Source of the DNA: CAXBPY01 sp003455275
GTDB lineage: Bacteria > Bacteroidota > Bacteroidia > Chitinophagales > UBA10324
Reading direction: 5' to 3'
Assembly (NCBI GenBank): GCA_963977675.1
Contig: CAXBPY010000033.1
Location: forward strand, 1 to 33,461
DNA: 33,461 nt
The translations under genes were made by a program, and so were the position numbers. Shown here piece by piece: positions 1-7,853 of this stretch. A model generated the notes under the pieces. That model saw only the letters and a list, made by a program, of their open reading frames with translations, made no database searches and was not told the DNA's origin. Numbering within the stretch: the stretch's first letter is position 1; every line of letters begins with the position of its first letter.

Positions 1-351
1 AGCATGGCTGACAGTTCTCTTGTAAGGTTAGCAAAATATTTAGAGAAAGAATATATTCAAAACATGGTAGGACAACATGCGGTGTGGGCTTTTACCGACC
101 AAGTGAGTTTTAACGATTTAAAAAAATATGGAGCGGATAGCGCATCAATAATAAAGACAAAAGAAATTCTCAATGCGGTAAAAATTGAAACTGCACTTAA
201 TAAAGTTGAAGTCATTCCAATTGCTGAAGTAACTACATTCACCTTAGAGAAGTATTATGTTTATGGCGGGTTAGGGTTAATTTCTATTTTGACGATTACA
301 ACAATTATCTTAATCGCCAGAAGGAAAAATAAACCTGATATTAATGTTTAG
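1..351 (+). CDS. C-terminal part of a membrane-anchored protein, cut by the window edge
   Basis: The reading frame is open at base 1, so the true start lies outside the window and the ATG at 4 is probably internal. About 116 residues are visible. The first 75 or so are polar and probably helical, with a short aromatic patch QHAVWAFTD. A single hydrophobic segment of about 20 residues (roughly residues 86-107, ending ILIARR) is followed by a short basic tail, which would place the bulk of the protein outside the cytoplasm if the usual positive-inside rule holds. No enzyme motif is visible and I do not recognise the family. The stop at 349-351 is followed by 800 bases without an intact gene, so it probably ends its transcription unit. 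Confidence 0.6.
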   Translation, partial: SMADSSLVRLAKYLEKEYIQNMVGQHAVWAFTDQVSFNDLKKYGADSASIIKTKEILNAVKIETALNKVEVIPIAEVTTFTLEKYYVYGGLGLISILTITTIILIARRKNKPDINV

Positions 352-499
352 TAATTTAGCAATGATAAATTTCTTCGTAGAAAATGTATGCGAACATCGG
401 ACTGAACAGACCGATGACGAGAGTATAACTGCCGCTAACAGAAAGCTTAGCAAAATTTTAAAAAAGGGGGGCTTGGTGGTTAATCAAACAGTGGTGCTT

Positions 500-851
500 C
501 TAATGAAGTGTGTGCAAGTGCAATTTTTTGCAACACAGGAAAGCGGAAGAAATTTTTTCTATTTTGTTGCAAAAAATTGCGTGAACAGTATCGCTTCTCA
601 CACATGATATTGGCAACAGGTTTATATTTTCAATATTGGCTGCAAGTGCTTCATACATTGCTGTTCCGGCTGCCATGCGTTTGGCTGCTCCAAAAGCCGA
701 CCCAGGCTTGTATGTACCGATGGCGTTAGGCGTAACATTTCCATTTAACATCACGATAGGAATGCCGCTATATTTTTTGATCGTGAATTCAACAACATGA
801 TTTATGCTATGAGTTTTTATACCTGTTGTTTTTTTTCAAAAGTCCTTCCAT
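500..851 (-). pseudogene. Possible decayed small gene with a one-base homopolymer frameshift
   Basis: On the minus strand an ATG at 851-849 opens a frame (MEGLLKK) that breaks in a run of eight A (forward T run 829-836). Removing one A joins it to a frame open to a TAG at 502-500, giving about 116 residues. The middle part looks like real protein, with alternating hydrophobic residues and a glycine/alanine-rich stretch containing TYKPGSAFGAAKR, and it uses G+C-richer codons than its surroundings. The C-terminal third comes from the 520-580 inverted repeat and looks less natural. I cannot name a family. It may be a pseudogene, a sequencing error in an intact gene, or a chance open frame. Confidence 0.3.
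520..580. repeat. Inverted repeat, 16-bp perfect arms
   Basis: GCAATTTTTTGCAACA at 520-535 is exactly repeated in inverse orientation at 565-580, separated by 29 bases. The transcript could fold into a long hairpin. The arms contain T6/A6 but no T tract follows either arm, so it is not a normal intrinsic terminator. It could be a remnant of a small mobile element or a regulatory hairpin. Confidence 0.55.
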
Positions 852-894
852 CTATTTAAACGCACCGCTATCTGAAACCTTAAAATATTTTGGT

Positions 895-930
895 CTGAAA
901 AAAAATTCGGGCCGCATTTATTGCATCCCG
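895..930 (-). terminator. Weak terminator-like hairpin reading leftward
   Basis: Read on the minus strand, CGGG-AT-GCA-ataaa-TGC-GG-CCCG (930 to 908) forms a short GC-rich stem with a 2-nt internal loop and is followed by eight T (forward A8, 898-905). No intact minus-strand gene lies to its right inside the window, so it may be a leftover from a lost gene or a chance structure. Confidence 0.25.
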
Positions 931-1156
931 GTACAAATAAATAAATAGTACTGAATCGACAAGATGTTATGGGAATACCTTCCCTTTTAGTTTAAGAGTT
1001 GATTTCATTGAATTAGACCAACTTATTTATTGAATATTGATTAATAGTTTTTCTATCTGAATTAATATTTATAAAAGCTGAACAAGAATAACTGAAGGAT
1101 AAATGAAACTTTATCTAAATCAGTTTGTAAAGTGAGTTTGAAAAATTCCTTTCTGC

Positions 1157-2170
1157 TTGAAAACACTTCGACTTTCAGCCATCATACTTTCGCTTTTCGC
1201 TCTCACCACAAGTTGCAAAAAAGAATTTGATATTGATCCTCACGGAAGCGGATTTCATTATGTAGGTCCACTTGCAAAATCGGAGCTAGCTATAGACAAC
1301 CTCAACAGTGTTCAATCTTTCAGTTTCGGAAGAGATTTTTCAGTAGCCGAAATAGGAATTCAAACCGGGTCATTTCCATTGTTGCTGCCTTTTGCGAACT
1401 TAAAAGTTGGTCCGCATAATTTTCTATTAACTTCAAAAGTCCAAAGTGTATCAGTTGATACAGCTAACATACAGCTATACATAAAGAATAATTTTCCTGT
1501 AAACCTAAAACAAGGTTTGGTGCTGGCTGTTCAAAATCCTTCTGACAACAGTTTTATCTATCAGTTCACTCTAATGAATGATTTGCAGCCCGGGCAAAGC
1601 ACAACCAGGATTGATAAGATCATTAATCAAAAAATTGAAAACGCAGTAAATGTTACTGTGCTGAACATAGCAAGCGATGGGGTAGCTTCTCCAATAACAA
1701 TTGACAGCACTAACTCAATAAATGTTCAGGTCAAATTAGATGTGCTAGGTCTGAATGAAATAGTTCTGAAACCCAGCAACACGCTCAACATTGAAGACAC
1801 CACTGATTTTCATCCGAACTTCAGCAATCCATTCAATCAAAAAGACGGTGGCATTCTTAAACTTTTTTCGACCAGCAAAATTGCTGATGCTCTTCGCATT
1901 CAGTTTTATTTTTTAGACAAGCATAATGTGTTGCTTGATTCACTATTTGAAAATACTGAAGTTCCCTCAGCTACAGCAGATGCGAGTGGAAATATTCTCG
2001 CTTCGTCAGATACTGTTCTTCTTATTAAGGTGAACGCTGCGAAAATCGACATGCTCAATAACACAAAATTTGTTCATTCGAAAATTATTTGCCTGCCATC
2101 CTCTGCGCCTGTGCATTTGCGAAAGCAAAATAAGATTGACCTTCAACTTACTGCCGACATAGAACTCTGA
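1157..2170 (+). CDS. Secreted lipoprotein of unknown function, partner of the next gene
   Basis: A 337-residue protein with a lipoprotein signal peptide: basic start MKTLRL, hydrophobic core, and lipobox TTSC with Cys20 followed by KK. The start codon must be TTG, because no ATG or GTG in frame gives this signal peptide. The rest alternates beta-strand-like segments without cysteines and without catalytic motifs I recognise. It is followed after 15 bases by an outer-membrane-type protein whose first 16 coding bases are nearly the same (shared TGAAAACACTTCGACT), so the two are probably one transcription unit and may form a lipoprotein/outer-membrane pair. Function is unknown. Confidence 0.8.
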   Translation: MKTLRLSAIILSLFALTTSCKKEFDIDPHGSGFHYVGPLAKSELAIDNLNSVQSFSFGRDFSVAEIGIQTGSFPLLLPFANLKVGPHNFLLTSKVQSVSVDTANIQLYIKNNFPVNLKQGLVLAVQNPSDNSFIYQFTLMNDLQPGQSTTRIDKIINQKIENAVNVTVLNIASDGVASPITIDSTNSINVQVKLDVLGLNEIVLKPSNTLNIEDTTDFHPNFSNPFNQKDGGILKLFSTSKIADALRIQFYFLDKHNVLLDSLFENTEVPSATADASGNILASSDTVLLIKVNAAKIDMLNNTKFVHSKIICLPSSAPVHLRKQNKIDLQLTADIEL

Positions 2171-2185
2171 TAAAATTTCTTGCCT

Positions 2186-3580
2186 GTGAAAACACTTCGA
2201 CTCGCTGCTCTCCTTTCACTTTTTACCATTCACGCGTCACACAGTTCTGCTCAGTCAGCCAACAATTTACAATTCAGTCCGCTGTTTGGGAATTATGCCG
2301 GGCTTTCAACTCCATCGAAGTATTCAAATGATTTTGCAAGGTGGCACATCAGTTACGGATTAGGAATTTATGGAGGCAGCAATGGATTTCCGTTCAGCAA
2401 AATATTTCAACTGTACAATACCGACACATTTACAAATGCAACGGTTGATGAATTCATATCACAGCTTCAAAAACAAAATTCAATTACCATCGGAATGGAT
2501 ATTCCGGTTTTTCTTTTTGAAAAAAACTTTGGAACTTTTGATGATGCATGCGGAAGCATCCGCGCTTTCGTTCGCGACCGCGCCTGCGGCGATTTATTTT
2601 TTTCCGATGATTTATTGAAGCTAGCGTGGAAAGGAAACGCGCAGTTCGTTGGTCAGAATGTGAATGTGGGTTTGGTCGGAATCAATTCGCTCTATTATCG
2701 GGAATATGGAGTTGGCGGTTCATTCAAAATTCCAATAGCCTCAAGTGATGAGAAAAAAATTCTTATTGGTGCCAATGTGAAATGGCTTCAGGGAATTGCT
2801 TTCACTGAAATGCCGAAAACCGATGCATTTATTTATACTGATCCTGAAGGAAAATACATTGACATAACTCTTGACCAGCAAATGTTTTACAGTGGGTTAA
2901 TTCTAGATAGCTCCGGCGCACCTGTTCAGGTTCCGAAATACAATAATCAAATCGGAAAGATGAATGTAAATGGAAAAGGAATTGGTTTCGATGCCTCAAT
3001 CACTTACCAGTTGAATGAAAATTTCGGTGTGAGCGCATCACTTTACGATGCAGGAAAAATCAACTTCACTAAAAAAGTTTATGAAAGCGAACTGAACACA
3101 CAACTACATTTTGAAGGTGTAGAAGTGAGCGACATTCTAAATGATTTGGTGGTGGATAGCATCGGTTATTTCTATAAGCATCTTCACTACAATTCAGCCA
3201 GTCAAAATTCTTACATAGAAAAAACTCCATCTCGCTTTTGCTTAAGCGGAACCTATCAGGTTATAGATAACAACAATAATGGCGATGATTATGCAAAAGA
3301 AATTGTGCAAGTTCAATTTGTAAACTGTATTCAAAAGCGAGTTCACGCAGTTGAAGGAAATTATTTTAACCTGGTATACTCTCACTTTTTCGAAAGCGGT
3401 TTCAATTTAGGAACTGAACTGACAATCGGAGGCATCGAAAAACTCGGATTAGGAGTATTTACAGGTGCCCGAATAAGAAAATGCAGAATTGGTGCGGGAT
3501 GCAGTAACCTTTTTCCAATCATTCGTAAGAACTCCGCGACCGGAACATCTTTCCAAACCATGATGTCCTTCGACTTTTAA
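2186..3580 (+). CDS. Outer-membrane beta-barrel-like protein, DUF5723 family (probable)
   Basis: About 464 residues from the GTG at 2186, which gives signal peptide MKTLRLAALLSLF ending near HSSAQ; an in-frame TTG at 2180 would add two residues. The mature part is rich in glycine and aromatic residues, with alternating strands typical of Bacteroidetes outer-membrane proteins, and contains the pattern GKGIGFDASITYQLNENFGV followed by a strand with LYDAGKINF, which I associate with DUF5723 proteins. It ends with a strand terminating in Phe (MMSFDF), as barrels often do. Two Cys pairs lie in loops. It lies 15 bases after a lipoprotein gene and is likely co-transcribed with it. The family assignment is from memory of sequence style and needs a profile search. 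Confidence 0.72.
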   Translation: MKTLRLAALLSLFTIHASHSSAQSANNLQFSPLFGNYAGLSTPSKYSNDFARWHISYGLGIYGGSNGFPFSKIFQLYNTDTFTNATVDEFISQLQKQNSITIGMDIPVFLFEKNFGTFDDACGSIRAFVRDRACGDLFFSDDLLKLAWKGNAQFVGQNVNVGLVGINSLYYREYGVGGSFKIPIASSDEKKILIGANVKWLQGIAFTEMPKTDAFIYTDPEGKYIDITLDQQMFYSGLILDSSGAPVQVPKYNNQIGKMNVNGKGIGFDASITYQLNENFGVSASLYDAGKINFTKKVYESELNTQLHFEGVEVSDILNDLVVDSIGYFYKHLHYNSASQNSYIEKTPSRFCLSGTYQVIDNNNNGDDYAKEIVQVQFVNCIQKRVHAVEGNYFNLVYSHFFESGFNLGTELTIGGIEKLGLGVFTGARIRKCRIGAGCSNLFPIIRKNSATGTSFQTMMSFDF

Positions 3581-3606
3581 AAACATGACAAAAACCACAG
3601 TAAATT

Positions 3607-3780
3607 ATGTTCTATTTCTCCTACTTAGAAGGCAACAAAACAGCTGAAAGCACCTTTGCTGTTTCGCTTCATCCATACACCGTAAAACAAGTGGAAGCCG
3701 ACGCAGACGATTATTCATACAGTATGAACTACCAACCCAATATGGACTTTGAACTATACAAACTGATAATGAGCAACTAA
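3607..3780 (+). CDS. Small hypothetical protein or gene remnant, 57 aa
   Basis: The frame opens with ATG directly after a TAA and runs 57 codons. The product begins MFYFSYLEGNKTAES, is acidic in the middle (EADADDYSYS) and ends KLIMSN. Composition is protein-like, not random, but there is no signal peptide or motif I know. It lies 26 bases after the DUF5723-like gene. It could be a genuine small gene in that operon or the tail of a decayed larger gene. I do not recognise it. Confidence 0.3.
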   Translation: MFYFSYLEGNKTAESTFAVSLHPYTVKQVEADADDYSYSMNYQPNMDFELYKLIMSN

Positions 3781-3981
3781 AAATTTCGTTATACAATAAA
3801 GTGTTGAAATAAATTGCTGAACATTTTCACACATCATGATTCTAAAAGAAAAACATTTTCTGAAAGAAGAAGTGTGATAAAAAAATGGAAGCACGATTAT
3901 GGCATGCTTCAACTTGCAGTTTTTATTTTTCTGGCGCTTGTTATCACTGCGCTGATTGTTGCAAATAATTTTTAAAGTTTA

Positions 3982-4013
3982 GTGATTGGTGGTTAGTGGT
4001 TGGTAGTTAGTAG
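3982..4013. repeat. Imperfect 14-bp tandem repeat, about 2.3 copies
   Basis: GTGATTGGTGGTTA (3982-3995) is followed by GTGGTTGGTAGTTA (3996-4009), 12 of 14 bases identical, then GTAG. The unit is G/T-only apart from scattered A. It sits in the intergenic stretch 75-115 bases before the YVTN lipoprotein gene. Role unknown. Confidence 0.6.
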
Positions 4014-4069
4014 CTGCCTTCCAAAAGTTAATCTCCCCTCAAATATTTTTTCAGAATAGAACGCTCGCA

Positions 4070-4076
4070 TAATTTG
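4070..4076 (+). promoter_or_regulatory. Candidate -7 box for the YVTN lipoprotein gene
   Basis: TAATTTG followed by C resembles the Bacteroidetes -7 element (TAnnTTTG) with one spacer base missing. It lies 20 bases before the GTG start at 4097. No TTTG is visible at the expected -33 distance, so support is weak. Confidence 0.3.
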
Positions 4077-4096
4077 CACTCACAAATTCTTTGGTT

Positions 4097-5590
4097 GTGA
4101 GAAAACTTTTTGTCACTTGTATTTTCTTCGGTCTTCCGTCCTCTGTATTCTGTCTTTTATTTCTTCTCTCTTCTTGCAAAAAAGATATTTCCACTACACA
4201 GCTTAATGGATTCCCTGATCAGGTGGGAGAAATAATTGTGAAACGATGCGCTACTGCGGGTTGTCATGTAGATCAAAGCAAGGAAGCAGCAGGTGGATTA
4301 TCACTGGAGAACTGGACAAAAATGTTTGAAGGCGGGAGTGGCGGCTCCATTGCTATTCCATATCGCAGCGATATGAGCTGGCTTTGCTACTTCGTAAATA
4401 CTTATTCGGATTTGGGAATATCTCTTAAGCCATCGATGCCGGTCAATGGAAAAACATTAACCCGTGATGAAGTTATCACATTGAAAAACTGGGTTGATCA
4501 GGGGGCACCATCAAACAATGGAATTATTGCGTTTAGCGGAAATGATTTCAGGAAAAAATATTATGTCATACATAAAGGTTGTGATGATGTCGCGGTTTTT
4601 GACGCAGATACAAAATTGCTCATGCGTTACATTAAAGTCGGAAGTACTGAAGGAACTGTGAATAGTGCACACAACATTAAGGTATCTCCCGATGGAAAAT
4701 ACTGGTATGTGATATTCATTGCCGACAGTGTTATCCAGAAATTCAGAACAAGCGATGATTCTTATGTTGGTTCTATTTCAATTGGACAAGCAAGCTGGAA
4801 CACACTTACAATTTCACCTGATGGCAAAAAAGCATTCATCGTTGCATGGCAGGATGATGGAAAAATAGCTTATGTAGATTTAGAAAACATGACACTTCTG
4901 AAAATGTATTCCTTTCCAACATTAATGGTTCAGCCTCATGGAATCGCAGCGACTTCAGATTTCAAAACGCTTTATGTCACTTCACAAAATGGAAATGACA
5001 TTTACAAAATTGATGTTACGCTGCCAATGATTCCGGATCTCTCCTATGTATTACTTCAACCGGGAGAAACTGTAAACCAGGGATCTGATACTTATGATCC
5101 GCATGAAATAATTTTTTCTCCAGATGGAACAAAATATTTTGTCTCTTGTCAAAAAACCAATGAGGTTCGTGTATTTAATCAAAGCAATGATTCATTGATT
5201 GCTGTAATTCCGGTTGGAACAAACCCTCTTGAATTTGCAATTTCAAAAAAACAATCACAACTTTTTGTCACATGCGGTGAGGATCCCAATGTCACCGGTG
5301 GAAATTTTAAAGGCTCTGTTTATGTAATCAATTACAATACTCTTCAGATAGAAAAAATATTAAATGATAAATTATATCAGCCACATGGAATTCAGGTTGA
5401 TGAAAAAAATAATTTACTGATCGTGGCTAGCGAAAATGCAAATCCCAATGGGCCTGTTCCGCATCACACTTCTTTATGCGGCGGGAGAAATGGTTATGTT
5501 TCGTTTTATGATTTGAACACACTCCAACAACTGTATAATTACAAAACAGAAGTAAGTGTTGATCCTTACCAGGTTGCTGTGAGGAATTAA
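4097..5590 (+). CDS. Lipoprotein with cytochrome c-like N-domain and YVTN-type beta-propeller
   Basis: About 497 residues from GTG 4097; the in-frame TTG at 4091 would add two. The signal peptide ends in lipobox LSSC (Cys27) followed by KK, so the protein is probably anchored to a membrane facing the periplasm or surface. Residues 51-57 read CATAGCH, a CX4CH variant of the c-type haem motif, and SMP at 113-115 supplies a possible distal Met ligand (Met114), as in small planctomycete-type cytochrome c domains. From about residue 155 on, repeated strands with SPDGK/SPDGT, VYVI and IPVGTNPLEFAIS motifs mark a YVTN/lactonase-like propeller. Its stop overlaps that of the convergent glycosyltransferase gene by four bases. 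Whether haem is actually attached at CX4CH cannot be told from sequence. Confidence 0.82.
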   Translation: MRKLFVTCIFFGLPSSVFCLLFLLSSCKKDISTTQLNGFPDQVGEIIVKRCATAGCHVDQSKEAAGGLSLENWTKMFEGGSGGSIAIPYRSDMSWLCYFVNTYSDLGISLKPSMPVNGKTLTRDEVITLKNWVDQGAPSNNGIIAFSGNDFRKKYYVIHKGCDDVAVFDADTKLLMRYIKVGSTEGTVNSAHNIKVSPDGKYWYVIFIADSVIQKFRTSDDSYVGSISIGQASWNTLTISPDGKKAFIVAWQDDGKIAYVDLENMTLLKMYSFPTLMVQPHGIAATSDFKTLYVTSQNGNDIYKIDVTLPMIPDLSYVLLQPGETVNQGSDTYDPHEIIFSPDGTKYFVSCQKTNEVRVFNQSNDSLIAVIPVGTNPLEFAISKKQSQLFVTCGEDPNVTGGNFKGSVYVINYNTLQIEKILNDKLYQPHGIQVDEKNNLLIVASENANPNGPVPHHTSLCGGRNGYVSFYDLNTLQQLYNYKTEVSVDPYQVAVRN

Positions 5591-6597
5591 TTTCTCTCCG
5601 GCAGAAAATTTTTTAGTTCAGAAAAATCCTGATTGTTCATACACTTGAAATGTTTCTTCGGGCATTTCTCAAATCCAATCTTACTGCACGGGCGGCATGA
5701 AAGATTTTTTACTTCATGAAGAAATGAATTTTTATAAAGCAAAGCATTTGCATATTCATTTCCGAAATAAGGATACATACCAAAAGCCGGAACTGTGTTT
5801 CCCCAATAAGAATGAATAATTTTTTTGAAAGCTGCTGCAATGTGCATGGCTGAAGTATCGTGAGTGATTACAAATTTCGATTGCTGAATGAGTGATGCCG
5901 ACTGATTCAAATTGAATTTGCCGCATGCATTAAATACTTTGAAAGGAAAAATTTTCTCCAACTCATTCCCAATCAAAGCATCTTCCTTCCCTCCTATCAC
6001 CACAATCGGAAACTGAATTTGAGAGCAGAGTTCTTTCAGTTTTTCATGCGGAAGTTTTTTGGTGAAATGATTTGCACCAACAGCAAGCGCTGCATAACCA
6101 TACAAGTGAGTGAGCGGCAAATCTTCTATTCGGATTTTATCTTTCTGCGGAATAAAATATTCCAGCCCTTCTCCATCATCCCTCACTCCTATTTTTTTTG
6201 CTGTGCGCAAGTAGCGCTGAACAATATGTTTTTTAGGAAGAAGATTGATTTTGAAATTCACGAGCAGCCACTTTCTAAAATTCAGTTTTCGAAAAGAAGA
6301 AACAGGAATTGCAAGATGATACTTGATCAGAAAAGTTCGGAGGTTGTTATGAAGATCAATAATGAAATCAAAATTTTCCTGCTTCAGTTCTTCAATTGTT
6401 TTCTTTAGGTTTCCTTCGAAGAGATGAAGTTTATCAATGTGCGGATTCGATTCGAGCAGAATGGAAAAAGATTTCTTTGTGAGATAATGCAACTCGCAAT
6501 CGGGCAATTGTTTTTTTATACAGCGGATAACCGGAGATGTAAGCACAATATCACCAATAGAACTAAATCGAATAATGAGAATTTTCTTTCGGTTCAA
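5587..6597 (-). CDS. Glycosyltransferase family 9 (ADP-heptose:LPS heptosyltransferase-like)
   Basis: A 336-residue cytoplasmic protein matching family 9 glycosyltransferases, which add heptose or related sugars from nucleotide-activated donors to lipopolysaccharide core. Visible hallmarks are the N-terminal strand and loop ILIIRFSSIGDIVLTSP, the central domain junction, and the C-terminal donor-site motif HDTSAMHIAAAF. Length is normal for the family. The start is a TTG at 6597-6595; no in-frame ATG lies upstream before a stop near 6700, although that open stretch looks somewhat protein-like. The last part holds a Cys cluster (CRPCSKIGFEKCPKKHFKC), often seen in this family, possibly binding metal. 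It is convergent with the preceding gene and divergent from the PorP/SprF gene. Exact acceptor is not predictable. Confidence 0.9.
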   Translation of the reverse strand: MNRKKILIIRFSSIGDIVLTSPVIRCIKKQLPDCELHYLTKKSFSILLESNPHIDKLHLFEGNLKKTIEELKQENFDFIIDLHNNLRTFLIKYHLAIPVSSFRKLNFRKWLLVNFKINLLPKKHIVQRYLRTAKKIGVRDDGEGLEYFIPQKDKIRIEDLPLTHLYGYAALAVGANHFTKKLPHEKLKELCSQIQFPIVVIGGKEDALIGNELEKIFPFKVFNACGKFNLNQSASLIQQSKFVITHDTSAMHIAAAFKKIIHSYWGNTVPAFGMYPYFGNEYANALLYKNSFLHEVKNLSCRPCSKIGFEKCPKKHFKCMNNQDFSELKNFLPERN

Positions 6598-6693
6598 ACC
6601 TGTAAGATATTTTGGATAGTTGCGTCGGTTTAAGTTTCCAAAGATGCTCGTAATGATTTTATATTGCCAATCATCAAGAATTATTTTTCCCGA

Positions 6694-7758
6694 ATGAAAT
6701 TGTTTGCGTTAAGATTTTTTTATACAGCAATTTTTTCTCTTCTTTTTATTTCATATCAATTGAAGGCGCAAGACCCAACCTGGAGTCAGCATTATTTCAA
6801 CCAGATGTATGTAAATCCTGCCTTCACAGGAATCAATTCAGGCTTACGGCTTACAGCAAATTACCGTGACCTTTGGCCTCGCATTCCCAGCAAGTTTCCT
6901 ACTTACAATTTTGCGATTGATGCGCAGGACCTGAGCAGTAGCAGCGGTATCGGTTTAACAGCGTGGAGTGATAATGAAGGCGAAGGTTATCTGCGAACAC
7001 AATGCATCAGCGGACTTTATTCATACCGTGTAATTCTCTCTCCTAAGAACTGGATTTTTCAGGGCGGGTTTCAAACTTCAGTTGTAAGCAAACGAATTGA
7101 TTGGAGCCGCCTTCTGTTTAGTGATCAATTGCATCCTTTGTTTGGAGTGGTTGGTCCAACTGCCAATGTCGCACCTAACCAGGAAAACACAACCTTTGTT
7201 GATTTCAGCGCAGGTGCTCTTATTCGTGGGAATCACCGCAACCGTGTGAAGCAATTGATTGCTACTTACACTTTTGGTTTTGCTATTCATCATTTGATAA
7301 AACCTGATGAAAGTATTATTGGCCAAACCTCTCACTTACCGCGAAACTATGTTGCACATGCAAGTGCGGTAATACCGGTTCGGTTTGAGGTAAGCCGGAA
7401 TAAAATTATGCTTGCTCCATCGCTGCTTTATGAAAGTCAAAGCACAATGAGCGAATTCATTGCCACCTTCAATGTACTGATGCAGCCGCTCTTTGCCGGC
7501 CTCAGTTACAGAAATCAATATTTCAACATTTTTGATTTGAAACACAGCGATGCCATCATTGTGAACCTTGGGTTCAATAACAACTATAACAAGGATCAGG
7601 TGGTTTACAAACTTGGTTACAGCTATGATTTAACTATTAGCGATTTGCGGAGCGCATCACATGGCACTCATGAACTTGCCCTAGTGGTAGAGTTTCGAGA
7701 TTTCAAATTTGATAACAGGCCTAGCGCAAAGAAGAAACTGGAGTGTCCGGATTTTTAG
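6694..7758 (+). CDS. PorP/SprF-family outer-membrane protein (type IX secretion associated)
   Basis: About 354 residues from ATG 6694 with signal peptide MKLFALRFFYTAIFSLLF ending SYQLKAQ; an in-frame TTG at 6664 would add ten residues before it and is unlikely. The mature N-terminus DPTWSQHYFNQMYVNPAFTG is the family hallmark, followed by barrel-like strands and a C-terminal strand near ALVVEFRDFKF. In studied Bacteroidota, PorP/SprF proteins are needed for secretion or surface attachment of specific T9SS cargo, usually type B sorting-domain proteins encoded next to them. Here the neighbours are a glycosyltransferase and pyruvate dehydrogenase E2; the only type B cargo seen is the giant adhesin about 21 kb away. 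Confidence 0.93.
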   Translation: MKLFALRFFYTAIFSLLFISYQLKAQDPTWSQHYFNQMYVNPAFTGINSGLRLTANYRDLWPRIPSKFPTYNFAIDAQDLSSSSGIGLTAWSDNEGEGYLRTQCISGLYSYRVILSPKNWIFQGGFQTSVVSKRIDWSRLLFSDQLHPLFGVVGPTANVAPNQENTTFVDFSAGALIRGNHRNRVKQLIATYTFGFAIHHLIKPDESIIGQTSHLPRNYVAHASAVIPVRFEVSRNKIMLAPSLLYESQSTMSEFIATFNVLMQPLFAGLSYRNQYFNIFDLKHSDAIIVNLGFNNNYNKDQVVYKLGYSYDLTISDLRSASHGTHELALVVEFRDFKFDNRPSAKKKLECPDF

Positions 7759-7811
7759 TAAAGCCTTTCTAAATTTATTTTTCGTTCCCTTCTTTCCCTG
7801 TGTTGAACAAT

Positions 7812-7819
7812 TATTTTTG
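7812..7819 (+). promoter_or_regulatory. Candidate -7 box for the E2 gene
   Basis: TATTTTTG fits the Bacteroidetes -7 consensus TAnnTTTG exactly and lies 34 bases before the ATG at 7854. No clear -33 TTTG is seen 18-21 bases upstream. The sequence is AT-rich, so a chance match is possible. Confidence 0.35.
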
Positions 7820-7853
7820 ACGCCTCAAAAAAAAATTCTCTAAAACATTTTCT

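Larger units (their letters stand above)
352..1156. other. 805-bp stretch without an intact gene
   Basis: I see no intact gene here. The stretch holds an imperfect 22-nt palindrome at 395-416 (one A-A mismatch), a G6 run near 467-472, a 16-bp perfect inverted repeat (520-535 with 565-580), a possible decayed minus-strand reading frame (500-851), a weak terminator-like hairpin (about 895-930) and strongly AT-rich DNA from 940 to 1156. A plus-strand frame from 344 to 607 is open but has no recognisable content. The mixture suggests a scar left by gene loss or insertion; that is inference. Confidence 0.5.
3581..4096. other. 516-bp mostly non-coding stretch with small reading frames
   Basis: Between the DUF5723-like gene and the YVTN lipoprotein there is no normal-sized gene. 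It holds a 57-codon frame (3607-3780), a possible 23-residue single-span membrane peptide (ATG 3904 to TAA 3975, LAVFIFLALVITALIVA), a 20-codon hydrophobic frame beginning at ATG 3585, an imperfect 14-bp tandem repeat (3982-4013) and a promoter-like box near 4070. The small frames could be remnants of one larger broken gene. Confidence 0.45.

Noticed and set aside
344..607. Plus-strand open frame of 87 codons after the first gene
   Set aside because: It overlaps the preceding gene's end, runs through the 520-580 inverted repeat and has no recognisable content.
725..731. GTTAGGC, which fits the integron attC core GTTRRRY
   Set aside because: No partner RYYYAAC lies at a fitting distance and no cassette or integrase is present, so it is a chance match.
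6019..6408. Plus-strand open frame of 129 codons inside the glycosyltransferase gene
   Set aside because: It lies wholly within a well-supported minus-strand gene and has Phe/Cys/Arg-rich shadow composition.
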